Assembly: GCA_021781795.1 (NCBI GenBank)
Contig: JAJXWA010000001.1
Coordinates: 1 to 64,000 of the forward strand
Source: Acidobacteriota bacterium
Lineage (GTDB): Bacteria > Acidobacteriota > Terriglobia > Terriglobales > Acidobacteriaceae
Reading direction: 5' to 3'
Length of the DNA stretch: 64,000 bases
Positions 53,171-61,586 of this stretch are shown here, in pieces. The notes below the pieces were generated by a model. That model was not told the origin of the DNA. It made no database searches and saw only the letters and a list, made by a program, of their open reading frames with translations. Both the position numbers and the translations under genes were made by a program. Each line of letters begins with the position of its first letter. The first letter of the stretch is position 1.

Positions 53171-54207
53171 TGGGAACCGCAACACCTGCACCGAAAGTCA
53201 ACCGGATTGGCCTTCCCATCGTCGATTATCGCGGCGGAAAATCCACGCTCTGCGCCGGCTGCGGCCACAACGCAATTTCGGAGCGCATCATCGATGCGAT
53301 GTTTGAGATGGGCGTCGAGCCGGAGCGCGTCATGAAGATGAGCGGAATCGGCTGCTCGTCGAAGAGCCCCGCATACTTCATGAGCCGTTCGCATAGCTTC
53401 AACAGCGTTCACGGGCGCATGCCATCCGTGTCGACGGGCGCGATTCTCGCAAACCACCAGATGATTACGCTGGGCGTCTCCGGCGATGGCGATACGGCTT
53501 CGATTGGCATGGGCCAGTTCGTTCACCTGCTGCGCCGTAATCTGCCGATGATTTACATCATCGAAGACAACGGAGTCTATGGGCTAACGAAAGGGCAATT
53601 CTCCGCAACCGCGGACATCGGATCGAAGCTGAAGACGGGTGTGATCAACGACCTTCCCGCCATCGATACCTGCGCCATGGCCATTCAGCTCGGCGCGACG
53701 TTCGTCGGGCGTTCCTTCTCGGGCGATAAGAAGCAGTTGCTCTCGATGCTCAAGGCGGCGATAGCGCACAAGGGCACCGTGATGCTGGATGTGATCAGCC
53801 CGTGCGTTACCTTCAACGATCACGAAGGATCGACCAAGAGCTACAAATTCATGCAGGAGTACGATGAGCCCATCAATGAAGTGGGCTTCATCGCCAGCTT
53901 TGAAGACATCGCGGTGGACTATGACTCGGGGCAGGTGCTGGACGTGGAGATGCATGATGGCTCCAGTCTGCGCTTGCGCAAGCTGCATGAAGATTACGAC
54001 CCGACGAACAAGGCCGAGGCCGTCAAAACGCTGATGCAGGCGCATGACAACAACGAGGTGCTGACCGGCGTCTTCTACATCGACACGCAGAAGCCCACCT
54101 TTACCGACCTTCTGAATCTGGTCGATACACCGCTGGCCACGCTGCCTGAGTCCGTGACTCGTCCCCCGAAGGCCGCTCTCGATACCCTTATGCACAATCT
54201 GCAGTAG
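53170..54207 (+). CDS. korB: 2-oxoacid:ferredoxin oxidoreductase beta subunit
   Basis: A 345-residue catalytic partner of KorA. The thiamine-diphosphate motif GDGDTASIG (105-113) leads to EDNG (N134), and the [4Fe-4S] cysteines are visible at 28 and 31 (CAGCGH), 62 (GIGCSS) and about 216 (ISPCVTF). Length matches KorB of Mycobacterium. The ATG shares one base with the korA stop (TAATG), so translation is coupled and subunits are made in equal amounts. A strong terminator follows 15 bases after the stop. 2-oxoglutarate is preferred over pyruvate from overall resemblance, but this is not proven. Confidence 0.94.
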   Translation: MGTATPAPKVNRIGLPIVDYRGGKSTLCAGCGHNAISERIIDAMFEMGVEPERVMKMSGIGCSSKSPAYFMSRSHSFNSVHGRMPSVSTGAILANHQMITLGVSGDGDTASIGMGQFVHLLRRNLPMIYIIEDNGVYGLTKGQFSATADIGSKLKTGVINDLPAIDTCAMAIQLGATFVGRSFSGDKKQLLSMLKAAIAHKGTVMLDVISPCVTFNDHEGSTKSYKFMQEYDEPINEVGFIASFEDIAVDYDSGQVLDVEMHDGSSLRLRKLHEDYDPTNKAEAVKTLMQAHDNNEVLTGVFYIDTQKPTFTDLLNLVDTPLATLPESVTRPPKAALDTLMHNLQ

Positions 54208-54222
54208 GGCAAGCCTGAAGCA

Positions 54223-54252
54223 AGAAAAGCCCCGCGCGAGCGGGGCTTTTCT
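54223..54252. terminator. Bidirectional terminator between korB and cpoB
   Basis: AGAAAAGCCCCGC, loop GCGA, GCGGGGCTTTTCT. A and T runs on both sides let it end the korAB and tol-pal transcripts, which converge here. Confidence 0.92.
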
Positions 54253-54282
54253 ATGTGCGGGTACGCTTCTTCAAATCCACAA

Positions 54283-55239
54283 CTATTCCTGCGTACGCGG
54301 ATTGATTCGAACACCCATGCCATTTAGTTTCGCGCGGGCCTGCGCTGCTTCCGGAGTCTGCGGGTGCCGCTGAATCAGCTCGCGCAGCTCGTGGATCCCG
54401 GCATCACGCCGCCCAACCTGCATAAGCGCCAACCCTTTGTGCAACTGGGCGGCTGCGGCCTTTGAGTTTCCGGAGAATCCTTCCAGCACTCCGTTGTAGG
54501 ACTTGATGGCCGATTCGTAGTCCTTCTGGCGATAGGCAATTTCTCCCAAATAGAACTGAGAGGTGCCCGCCATGTTGTCCAGCGGGTAGTAGTGGACTAC
54601 GTCCTGAAACTCACTCTTGGCAACGGAGTACTTGGCGGCGTTGAAGTCACGAACGGCCGCCTGATAGGTCTGCTCCAAAGGAGGAGCCAGAGCGGCAGAG
54701 CTCGCCGGTGCGGGCGCAGTGCCCATGCCCGGTGCGTTCGATGGCCCTCCCATCGGCGCCGGCTGTCCTGCATCGGGGGCTCCTGGGGCTGCCTGCGCGG
54801 TTCCCGCAGCCTGTGGCGGGTTCTGGATGTTTTGCAGTTGCGACTGCATATCCTGAACCGACTTGTCGAGCTTGGCAATGCGCGTCTTGAGTTCGTCCAC
54901 CGAATCGTTGAGCGACTGAATCTGGCCTGACGCTGTATCGACCTTGCCGCCCAGCGCTTCATTCTGGGCATTGATCTTTTGCTGCAGGGCGGTTACTGTG
55001 GCGCTCATCTGGGTTGCCTGGTCGGCAGTCTGCTGCGCCAGGTTCTGGAGTACGCCGAACTTGGTGTCGAGCGTGGACTGGATGCGCTGCACCATGTCCA
55101 GGAGCTGCTGCACCTGAGTCTGCAACTGGATAACTTCCTTCGACGCCGCGTGGGCGCGAACCGGCGTAAGTCCAAGGACCAAGGTGATCGTTGCTGCCGC
55201 TGTTAGAGCTTTGCGGATTGGACTGATTCTTTGCATCAT
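54283..55239 (-). CDS. cpoB: Tol-Pal accessory protein CpoB/YbgF
   Basis: A 318-residue periplasmic protein with signal peptide (1-31, ending AHAAS), an N-terminal Gln-rich coiled coil (about 32-140) that trimerises in E. coli, a Pro/Ala/Gly linker (140-195), and TPR-like repeats at the end (QTYQAAVRDFNAAKYSVAKS, YYPLDNMAGTSQFYLGEIAY). It connects Tol-Pal with peptidoglycan synthesis in model bacteria. It is the last gene of the tol-pal cluster, 103 bases after pal, and ends near the shared terminator. AGG lies four bases before the first ATG. Confidence 0.93.
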   Translation of the reverse strand: MMQRISPIRKALTAAATITLVLGLTPVRAHAASKEVIQLQTQVQQLLDMVQRIQSTLDTKFGVLQNLAQQTADQATQMSATVTALQQKINAQNEALGGKVDTASGQIQSLNDSVDELKTRIAKLDKSVQDMQSQLQNIQNPPQAAGTAQAAPGAPDAGQPAPMGGPSNAPGMGTAPAPASSAALAPPLEQTYQAAVRDFNAAKYSVAKSEFQDVVHYYPLDNMAGTSQFYLGEIAYRQKDYESAIKSYNGVLEGFSGNSKAAAAQLHKGLALMQVGRRDAGIHELRELIQRHPQTPEAAQARAKLNGMGVRINPRTQE

Positions 55240-55342
55240 TGCACCTGCTTCAACTCACGAATTTATCAGGGAGAGACTCGTTTCATCCGGACCATACGGG
55301 CAAGCCCAGCCTCCCTCCGATGCAGAGAGGCTGGTGCCATGC

Positions 55343-56083
55343 CTACTGATCCATTGAAAAGCCTGCGCGGCGATTTTGCTGCCAGCACTCTTCCGTAGAC
55401 TCGCTGCAGAACGGCTTTTCTTTTCCATAGCTGATCACGCGAATGCGATCCGCGGCGATCCCAGCAGAGACCAGGGCCTTCTTGGCAGCATCTGCCCTGT
55501 TCTGGCCGAGCGCGAGGTTATACTCGTCTGAGCCTCTTTCGTCACAGTATCCGCCAATCACAACCTTGATATTCGGATGAGAAGCGAGATAAGAGGCATC
55601 GTGCGAGAGCGTCGACTGCGCATCGCTGCGGATGTCATAGGTGTCGTAATCAAAGAAAATGTCCTGCACATTTGCTTTGAACTCTTCCTCCGCAGTCATG
55701 GTATTACTTGGCACAGCGACAGCCGGAGCCGTGGTGACCACGAGCCGGGCAGTCGCCTCGGCCGTGCCTCCCGGACCTTGCGCCACAAGATGGTACGTTG
55801 TGGACTCCGCCGGCGTCACGGTCTTCACGCCCGTCGTCGGCACTTTGCCGATTCCATCGATGGAAACGTCGGTGGCATCGGAAGTTTTCCAGCTCAGTGT
55901 CGCCTGGTCTCCAGCGGAGATGGTGCTGGGGCTTACGGCCATCTGAACCGTTGGCGCAGGAGATGATGCGGCCGACGGCGCGGTTTCCTGGCTCGGCACC
56001 GAAGCGTTCTTCTTCTTACATCCGGCGGCCACTAGAATGGCAAGCAATGCCACTGAAGTAACAACACTCTTGCGACGCGTCAA
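55343..56083 (-). CDS. pal: Peptidoglycan-associated lipoprotein Pal with inserted Ig-like domain
   Basis: A 246-residue lipoprotein; the lipobox LVAAGC puts the lipidated Cys at 22. After a Ser/Ala/Pro spacer there is a beta domain at about 46-115 (VSPSTISAGDQATLSWKTS), an immunoglobulin-like fold seldom present in Proteobacterial Pal. The OmpA-like C-terminal domain follows with FDYDTYDIRSDA and GYCDERGSDEYNLALGQNRA, which binds diaminopimelate in peptidoglycan, ending NRRAGFSM. It is anchored in the outer membrane and partnered with TolB. The start is TTG 56083, with AAGGAG seven bases upstream. It sits in the order expected for tol-pal. Confidence 0.95.
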   Translation of the reverse strand: MTRRKSVVTSVALLAILVAAGCKKKNASVPSQETAPSAASSPAPTVQMAVSPSTISAGDQATLSWKTSDATDVSIDGIGKVPTTGVKTVTPAESTTYHLVAQGPGGTAEATARLVVTTAPAVAVPSNTMTAEEEFKANVQDIFFDYDTYDIRSDAQSTLSHDASYLASHPNIKVVIGGYCDERGSDEYNLALGQNRADAAKKALVSAGIAADRIRVISYGKEKPFCSESTEECWQQNRRAGFSMDQ

Positions 56084-56196
56084 GGCGTAACTCCTTTTGT
56101 AGATCGGATCTCGACTTACGGCTCATCTCTATTCTATCTCTCGACTCCGCAGCGGCCCAAGCCTCAACTTCTCAGGCACGCGGAAGCGTTGCGCGG

Positions 56197-57555
56197 TTAC
56201 TTCCAACTCCAATTCGGCATCATGTTGGTCCCACCATGGGTCAGTTGCTGCTGCTGGGTCCCATCGGACAGCATGGACCAGATCTCGGTGTGGGAGCCCA
56301 TCTGGCGCTGAAACACAATATGGCGGCCGTCGGGTGACCATGAGGGAAAATCGTTGCTGCCTGCATCGTGTGTCAGTTGCAGCCATCGCTTGCTGGCAAT
56401 GTCCATCACATAAATGTCCTGCCCGCCCGGTGCTCCCGGACCATACTTTCGATTCCAACTGAAGGTGAGGAACTGCCCATTCGGCGCCCAGGAAGGCGAG
56501 ACCGCGTAGCCGCCGTCTGTCATGCGCTGAATGTTCGATCCATCCTGATCCATGATGTAGATCTGCGGAAGGCCAGTCCTTCCGCTCACCCAGGCAAGCT
56601 GTGTACCGGTCTTTGGGTTCCAGGTGGGCGAAACATCCGGCCCGGCAAAAAATGTCACGCGATGGGCATTTCCTCCGTCGGTATTGGCGATCCAGATCTC
56701 CGGGTCGCCTGAGCGAGACGAGGAGAACGCAATACGATTGCCGTCCGGCGCCCAGGAAGGGGACTGATTCGCTCCTCCCGTCGATCCGCCGGGAAAGGCA
56801 ACCATCCGGCCAAGTTCGAGCGAGTACATCCGGATACCCCAGCCTTCGCGGCCCAGCGAGGCACAGGCGATGCGCGTGTTATCGGGCGAGATGCGCGGAG
56901 AGATCGTGATGGCGCCAAGATGGGTAATCTGATGTTGGTTCTGGCCGTCGTAATCCATCGCCCATACTTCTTTGGACCCGCTGCGCGAGCTGATGAAGTA
57001 GATCTTCGTTTCGGCGATTCCGTTGATGCCGCCTCCGAGACGAAAGATGATCTCATCGGCAAACCGGTGCGCGATGGTGCGCGTCATGTCCTGGTTCGCT
57101 TCTTCGTTGTATTGCTTGCCCAGCACCTGCGGATTGGCGGTGTTGCGCGTGTCGAACAGCCATCCGTACACCACCACGCGCCCATTGGTTACCGACAGGT
57201 TGCCAAAGGCAACCATGGCTGCATTCGCCGGGGCTGCCGACCATTGCGCGAGATTGATCTCCTGCGGCGCGCCGGGCATGGCCTGTGGAGCAAAGCTCTT
57301 CGATACCAGATCGAAGATACCTGCATTCCCGAGGTCGCTGTAGAGCGTGGCGTCAAAGACGGCTTTGAGCGCAGGCGTCTGCGGGTCTGCGCTGCCTGGT
57401 TTGAAGTCTGCCGCAGCGAGCCGGATCTTCTCATTTCCCAGGTTGGTGCCGGTTCGAACCCAGTCCTGCGCCTGCACCCTCGCAAAGGAAAAGAACGCGA
57501 TAAGCAGAAAAGAAGAGACGTAGCTTCTGATTGGAACCCTCATGCCGTGGTCCAT
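56197..57555 (-). CDS. tolB: Tol-Pal periplasmic protein TolB
   Basis: A 452-residue TolB with signal peptide (about 1-28, ARVQA), an N-terminal alpha/beta domain (about 30-160) and a C-terminal six-blade beta-propeller made of PD40 repeats (WAPDGNRIAFSSSRSGDPEIW, WSPDGRHIVFQRQMGSHTEIW). It links TolA with Pal. The start is ambiguous: ATG 57555 and ATG 57543 follow AAGGAGG at about one and 13 bases; the longer open frame above has no family similarity. It lies 88 bases after the TolA/TonB gene in the operon. Confidence 0.95.
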   Translation of the reverse strand: MDHGMRVPIRSYVSSFLLIAFFSFARVQAQDWVRTGTNLGNEKIRLAAADFKPGSADPQTPALKAVFDATLYSDLGNAGIFDLVSKSFAPQAMPGAPQEINLAQWSAAPANAAMVAFGNLSVTNGRVVVYGWLFDTRNTANPQVLGKQYNEEANQDMTRTIAHRFADEIIFRLGGGINGIAETKIYFISSRSGSKEVWAMDYDGQNQHQITHLGAITISPRISPDNTRIACASLGREGWGIRMYSLELGRMVAFPGGSTGGANQSPSWAPDGNRIAFSSSRSGDPEIWIANTDGGNAHRVTFFAGPDVSPTWNPKTGTQLAWVSGRTGLPQIYIMDQDGSNIQRMTDGGYAVSPSWAPNGQFLTFSWNRKYGPGAPGGQDIYVMDIASKRWLQLTHDAGSNDFPSWSPDGRHIVFQRQMGSHTEIWSMLSDGTQQQQLTHGGTNMMPNWSWK

Positions 57556-57643
57556 TCCTCCTTGGCGAATCATTCGACGCAGAGCAATATGCTGCAGATA
57601 CAGCAATGATCGAGACTGTCTACTCCATCTTACCGATGGCGCT

Positions 57644-58471
57644 CTAGTATTCGCAGTAGTACGACACCTGCAGGTAGCTTCCTCGATACGCGCCCGGCAA
57701 AGGCTGAAAGTTGCCGATCCGCTGCGCTGCCCGCAGGCAGGAGCTGTCCAGTGTCGGGCTGCCGCTGCTTCGCTGCAATTGCACTTCGGCAACGGATCCG
57801 TCTCTGTAGATCTTGAAAAAGATATACGTCTGCGCTCCGCGTGGAGTGCGCGGGTCAACCTCGGGCTTGTACCAGTTGCTTGCCATCGTGCGATTCAGCT
57901 GATCCACATACCAGCCAAACTGGCTTCCGAAGTCCGTGTTCACTGCGGTCTGGCCGGAGGTAAACCCCTGCGGTTGCGTCACGCGCGGCATGGACGAGCC
58001 GGACTGCTCGCCGTAGTTGGCGCGGTTATTTTGCAGTGGCTGCTGCTGGCGTTGCGGAGAGCGCTGCACCGTTTCATGCTGCGGCTTTTTCTGCTTGCCA
58101 GGAATCGGGATGGCGGTCAGGTCTTCTGCCTGCTTGCTTTTGGGCTCGGGGGTTGCAGGCGCCTGGCTGGGTGTCTCCGTCGAGAGAACGTTTTGATTGA
58201 CCGGCTGATTGGATGGCAAGGGGAGCGCGCTGCTCACCAGGTTCACCTGGATCGCACCTCCAGCCGACGAACCGCCCCAGAGATTGTGCCGGAAGAATCC
58301 GCCCACGATGCCGTACAGAACAATTCCAGCCACCAGAGCCAGATGCAGACCGATAGCCCCGGCCGCTGGCGCCATCAAGGGCTCCGGCGTCAGTTCCTGT
58401 TCCAGTTGCTCGCTGCCTTCCAGCACACTGCTCATGGCATTGCCTTGCTTTCGATCGGTCGCGTCCGGCAC
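57644..58471 (-). CDS. TolA-position TonB-family protein
   Basis: A 275-residue protein in the place of tolA, with one membrane helix at about 38-60 (AIGLHLALVAGIVLYGIVGG), a Pro/Gln-rich periplasmic linker (about 90-185) and a C-terminal TonB/TolA-type domain (YIFFKIYRDGSVAEVQLQR, SSCLRAAQRIGNFQPLP). It most likely couples TolQR energy to TolB-Pal; a typical long helical TolA domain II is missing, as in other Acidobacteria. It could also serve receptors. The start is GTG 58471, with AGGA six bases upstream; ATG 58435 is an alternative. It lies 11 bases after tolR. Confidence 0.9.
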   Translation of the reverse strand: MPDATDRKQGNAMSSVLEGSEQLEQELTPEPLMAPAAGAIGLHLALVAGIVLYGIVGGFFRHNLWGGSSAGGAIQVNLVSSALPLPSNQPVNQNVLSTETPSQAPATPEPKSKQAEDLTAIPIPGKQKKPQHETVQRSPQRQQQPLQNNRANYGEQSGSSMPRVTQPQGFTSGQTAVNTDFGSQFGWYVDQLNRTMASNWYKPEVDPRTPRGAQTYIFFKIYRDGSVAEVQLQRSSGSPTLDSSCLRAAQRIGNFQPLPGAYRGSYLQVSYYCEY

Positions 58472-58482
58472 GGGATGTCCTG

Positions 58483-58917
58483 CTATTCGCCGCCAGCGCG
58501 TCCCTTCGTGTTCAGCGGTTGCGTCACGATAGAAATATTTGTGATGCCCGCCTGCTTCACTGCGTCCATTACGCTGGCAAAAGCGCCGAAGGGCACGCGC
58601 TCATCTGCGCGCAGATAGATGACCTTCTTCGCAGGATCGGCGCCGGGCATGGCCAGCTTCGCAGGAAGATCGTGCAAATTAACCGGCTTGTCGCCCAGGA
58701 AAACCTGCTGGTCGCGATCGATGGTGACCACGAGACGCTGTTCGGTGATTTCCTTCACCGTGCGCGTCTTGGGCACATTCACTTCAATCCCAGACTGCAG
58801 CACCGGCGCAGTGATCATGAAAATCACCAGCAGAACCAGCACAACGTCGACCAGCGGCGTGATGTTGATCTCTGCCAGAGAGGTCCGCGTCTGCCCCGAG
58901 CTAGTTGAAAAAGCCAC
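58483..58917 (-). CDS. tolR: Tol-Pal proton-channel subunit TolR (ExbD-like)
   Basis: A 144-residue ExbD/TolR protein with a short cytoplasmic start, one membrane helix (about 20-42, ITPLVDVVLVLLVIFMITAP) containing the essential Asp of the PLVDVVLVLL motif, and a periplasmic domain (RADERVPFGAFASVMDAV). It forms the proton-driven motor with TolQ. The start overlaps the tolQ end by 17 bases, so translation is coupled. A C-terminal Gly-Glu end is normal. Distinction from ExbD comes from the operon. Confidence 0.94.
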   Translation of the reverse strand: MAFSTSSGQTRTSLAEINITPLVDVVLVLLVIFMITAPVLQSGIEVNVPKTRTVKEITEQRLVVTIDRDQQVFLGDKPVNLHDLPAKLAMPGADPAKKVIYLRADERVPFGAFASVMDAVKQAGITNISIVTQPLNTKGRAGGE

Positions 58918-59662
58918 GCTCTACCTCTTGTGCCGCCTCCTGAGCGCGGCCCGCAGCGGCCCGGGTGGGAACCTCCTCGAGCGCATTCATCAACTCACGG
59001 GCGAAGTCATCGGTCGCCGAGGCGAAGATCCGGATGCGTGCGGTGAACTGGTTGTAGGCCACAACGGCCGGCACCGCAACAAACAAGCCCGCTGCCGTGG
59101 TGATGAGGGCTTCGCTGATGCCCGGCGCGACCGCGCGCAAAGTTGCTGCTCCCGCCGTGCCCAGGCCATGAAATGCATCCACGACGCCCATGACCGTGCC
59201 GAACAGGCCAACGAACGGACTTGTGGCGGCGATGGTGGCCAGCCACGTCATGCGACGCTCCAACGAAGTGATGGATTCGCTCGCCGCAGTTTGAGCAGAA
59301 CGCTCCAGCGGGGTGAGGTTGCGCGGAGGGCCGCTGCCCCCGGTCTGGCGTTTGTACGTCTCGTAGACCTCAATGAAGACCTGCGCGAGCGGGCTGACCT
59401 TATAGGTCTCCGCAAGGGCGGCAATCTCCTGCAGCCGGGTCGCCTTCCGGAACGCGCGAATGAATTTTTTGCTTTCGCTGGTCGCCTTGCGAAAGAGGGA
59501 GAGTTTTCCCAGGATGACCGTCCAGGAATAGAGACTGGCAAGCAGCAGCAGGGCGAGAACAAAAAGCGCAATCGAACCGATGTTGTGCAAGAGGTCCATC
59601 AGCGCGCCAGGGCCCTGCGCAAGCGTGGCGCTCACCGGCGCTCCGCCGTTATCAGCCTGCAT
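58901..59662 (-). CDS. tolQ: Tol-Pal proton-channel subunit TolQ (ExbB-like)
   Basis: A 253-residue MotA/TolQ/ExbB protein with three membrane helices (about 30-50, 140-165, 180-205). The conserved cytoplasmic and channel residues lie in TSPFVGLFGTVMGVVDAFHG and ALITTAAGLFVAVPAVVAYN. A Pro/Gly stretch (RQTGGSGPPRNLTP) sits in the cytoplasmic loop. It is the first gene of the tolQ-tolR-tolA-tolB-pal-cpoB operon; ybgC is missing. The start ATG 59662 lacks a clear ribosome site, so ATG 59599 is possible. It is divergent from recN. Confidence 0.94.
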   Translation of the reverse strand: MQADNGGAPVSATLAQGPGALMDLLHNIGSIALFVLALLLLASLYSWTVILGKLSLFRKATSESKKFIRAFRKATRLQEIAALAETYKVSPLAQVFIEVYETYKRQTGGSGPPRNLTPLERSAQTAASESITSLERRMTWLATIAATSPFVGLFGTVMGVVDAFHGLGTAGAATLRAVAPGISEALITTAAGLFVAVPAVVAYNQFTARIRIFASATDDFARELMNALEEVPTRAAAGRAQEAAQEVERGFFN

Positions 59663-59681
59663 GGCAAGTGCGATAGCTGCG

Positions 59682-59710
59682 TTGAAAATCAGAATTCACC
59701 TCAATATTCA
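59682..59710 (+). promoter_or_regulatory. Possible recN promoter
   Basis: TTGAAA, a 17-base spacer and TATTCA, in the divergent gap between tolQ and recN. Only three of six -10 bases match the consensus. No LexA box was recognised. Confidence 0.3.
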
Positions 59711-59827
59711 CGGTATCAGACGGATTGCGGCCCTCCAAGTTATCGATGTGGTGCAGGGTTGATGGTTCCGGCTCCCCGCCTCGAACAGGTCCGCCGTCTC
59801 GTGCTATGCTGCGCTCGGACCCGTCCC

Positions 59828-61507
59828 ATGCTCGTTGAACTCCGTGCAGAAAATTACGCCGTTATCGATCACGCCATTGCCGCCTTCGGCCCTGGACTCA
59901 ACCTGCTCACAGGCGAGACCGGCGCGGGTAAATCCATCCTTGTGGATGCTTTAGCGCTGCTGATGGGTGGCAAGGCATCGACCGAACTGGTCCGGCACGG
60001 TGCGGAAAAAGCAGTCGTGGCCTGTGTCTTTGAAGCCACACCTGGCGCAGAGGCGATTCTGGAAGAGAACGGCCTCGATTCCGAAGGCGCTGACATTATT
60101 CTTCGCCGCGAAATTCTCGCCAACGGAAAGGGCCGTGTTTTTGTGAATAATCAACCGGCCACGGTCTCGGTTCTACGGCAACTCGCGCCAGAACTCGCAC
60201 TCGTCCACGCACAATCCGAGACGCTGACGAGCTTTGACCAGGCGCAACAGCGCGTTCTTCTCGACCGTTTCGGCGGTGTCTCGGCCGAGCCAGCGAGTGA
60301 CGCCTTTGCGCTTTGGCGCGATGCACAATCCAAATTAAGCGATCTTCTGCAGGGCGAGCAGGACCGCCTTCGCATGGTGGATCTGTGGAGCTATCAGGCA
60401 AAGGAGATCGAAGCTGCGCGCCTCGAGCCGGGAGAGGATGAGCGGCTCGAAACAGACAAGCGCGTCCTGGCCAATGCAGAAAAGCTTTACGCTGCAGCGA
60501 TGGGCGCATTCGATCAGCTTTATGAGGGCGGCGCGTCTGCTGAAGCCGCACTTCGCACCGCACAGCGCAACGTCGAAGAACTGGCCCGCTACGATACACG
60601 ATTTACCGACGCGGCCCAGCAACTGGCTGCTGCTCGCGCAACAATAGGAGATCTCTCAGCCACGCTGCGCGACTACGCCGAGGGCATCAGCGCGTCTCCG
60701 GAGCGCCTTGCCGAAATCGAAGATAGACTCGCTGCCATCGACCGGCTCAAACGCAAGTACGGTCACACCGTTACAGAAGTCATTGCCTTCGGCGAGGATG
60801 TTGCACGCAAGCTTGCCGAGGTTGAGGATCGCGATGAGATTCTCAAGACTCTGCGAAAGGATCTGGACCATGCCGCAGCGGGGTATCGCAACGCCGCGGC
60901 GGCGCTCACCACTCAGCGGAAAGCAGCTGCCCAGAAACTGGCCAAAGTGGCGGCGCAACAGATCAACTCGCTGGCCATGAAGGTGCAGTTTGAAGTGGGA
61001 GTCGCCGCAAACGAGTCTGAATCCGCATGGACTTCCCAGGGGTGGGACACCGTCGAATATCGAATTGCCACCAACGCCGGCGAGCCGCTGAAGCCTCTCC
61101 ACGAAATCGCGTCGGGCGGCGAGATGTCGCGCGTGATGCTGGCCCTGAAAGTGGCAGTGGAAGAAGGCACGGCCAAGAGCAAGAGGAATCCGACGCCGCG
61201 CACGCTGGTCTTTGACGAAATTGATATCGGCATCGGAGGCCGTGCTGCCGAAGCGGTTGGACAGAAGCTCAAGGCGCTCAGTCGCGGACAGCAGGTTCTA
61301 TGCGTCACACACCTGCCTCAGATTGCCGCCTTTGCAGATCAGCACATCCTCATCGATAAGCGCGAAGAGCAGGGACGCACCAAAACCATGGTGCGTTTGC
61401 TCGATGACCGCGCTCGAACATACGAAGTTGCGCGCATGGTCTCCGGAGCCAAGGTCACGGACACGAGCCTGCAACATGCGGCCCAGATGATCGCCGCTAG
61501 CCGCTAA
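59828..61507 (+). CDS. recN: DNA repair ATPase RecN
   Basis: A 559-residue SMC-like ATPase for double-strand break repair. Walker A is GETGAGKS (29-36), the middle is coiled coil (about 180-350), and the C-terminus carries SGGEMSRVMLALK (signature), VFDEIDIGIGG (Walker B) and THLPQIAAFAD. Length is normal. ATG 59828 matches the usual RecN beginning (MLVELRAENYAVIDHA); the frame is open 403 codons upstream through the tolR/tolQ region on the other strand and that part is not real. There is no strong ribosome site. It is divergent from tolQ. Confidence 0.96.
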   Translation: MLVELRAENYAVIDHAIAAFGPGLNLLTGETGAGKSILVDALALLMGGKASTELVRHGAEKAVVACVFEATPGAEAILEENGLDSEGADIILRREILANGKGRVFVNNQPATVSVLRQLAPELALVHAQSETLTSFDQAQQRVLLDRFGGVSAEPASDAFALWRDAQSKLSDLLQGEQDRLRMVDLWSYQAKEIEAARLEPGEDERLETDKRVLANAEKLYAAAMGAFDQLYEGGASAEAALRTAQRNVEELARYDTRFTDAAQQLAAARATIGDLSATLRDYAEGISASPERLAEIEDRLAAIDRLKRKYGHTVTEVIAFGEDVARKLAEVEDRDEILKTLRKDLDHAAAGYRNAAAALTTQRKAAAQKLAKVAAQQINSLAMKVQFEVGVAANESESAWTSQGWDTVEYRIATNAGEPLKPLHEIASGGEMSRVMLALKVAVEEGTAKSKRNPTPRTLVFDEIDIGIGGRAAEAVGQKLKALSRGQQVLCVTHLPQIAAFADQHILIDKREEQGRTKTMVRLLDDRARTYEVARMVSGAKVTDTSLQHAAQMIAASR

Positions 61508-61586
61508 GATGCGGCCCTGAGATACAAAAAGACGCGCGGGAGAATGGGATTGCCCGCCGCGCAGCCAGACTCTACAATGCGAACTC

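Noticed and set aside
58619-59827. 403-codon N-terminal extension of recN
   Set aside because: It is antisense to tolR and tolQ. RecN proteins begin like the segment from ATG 59828.
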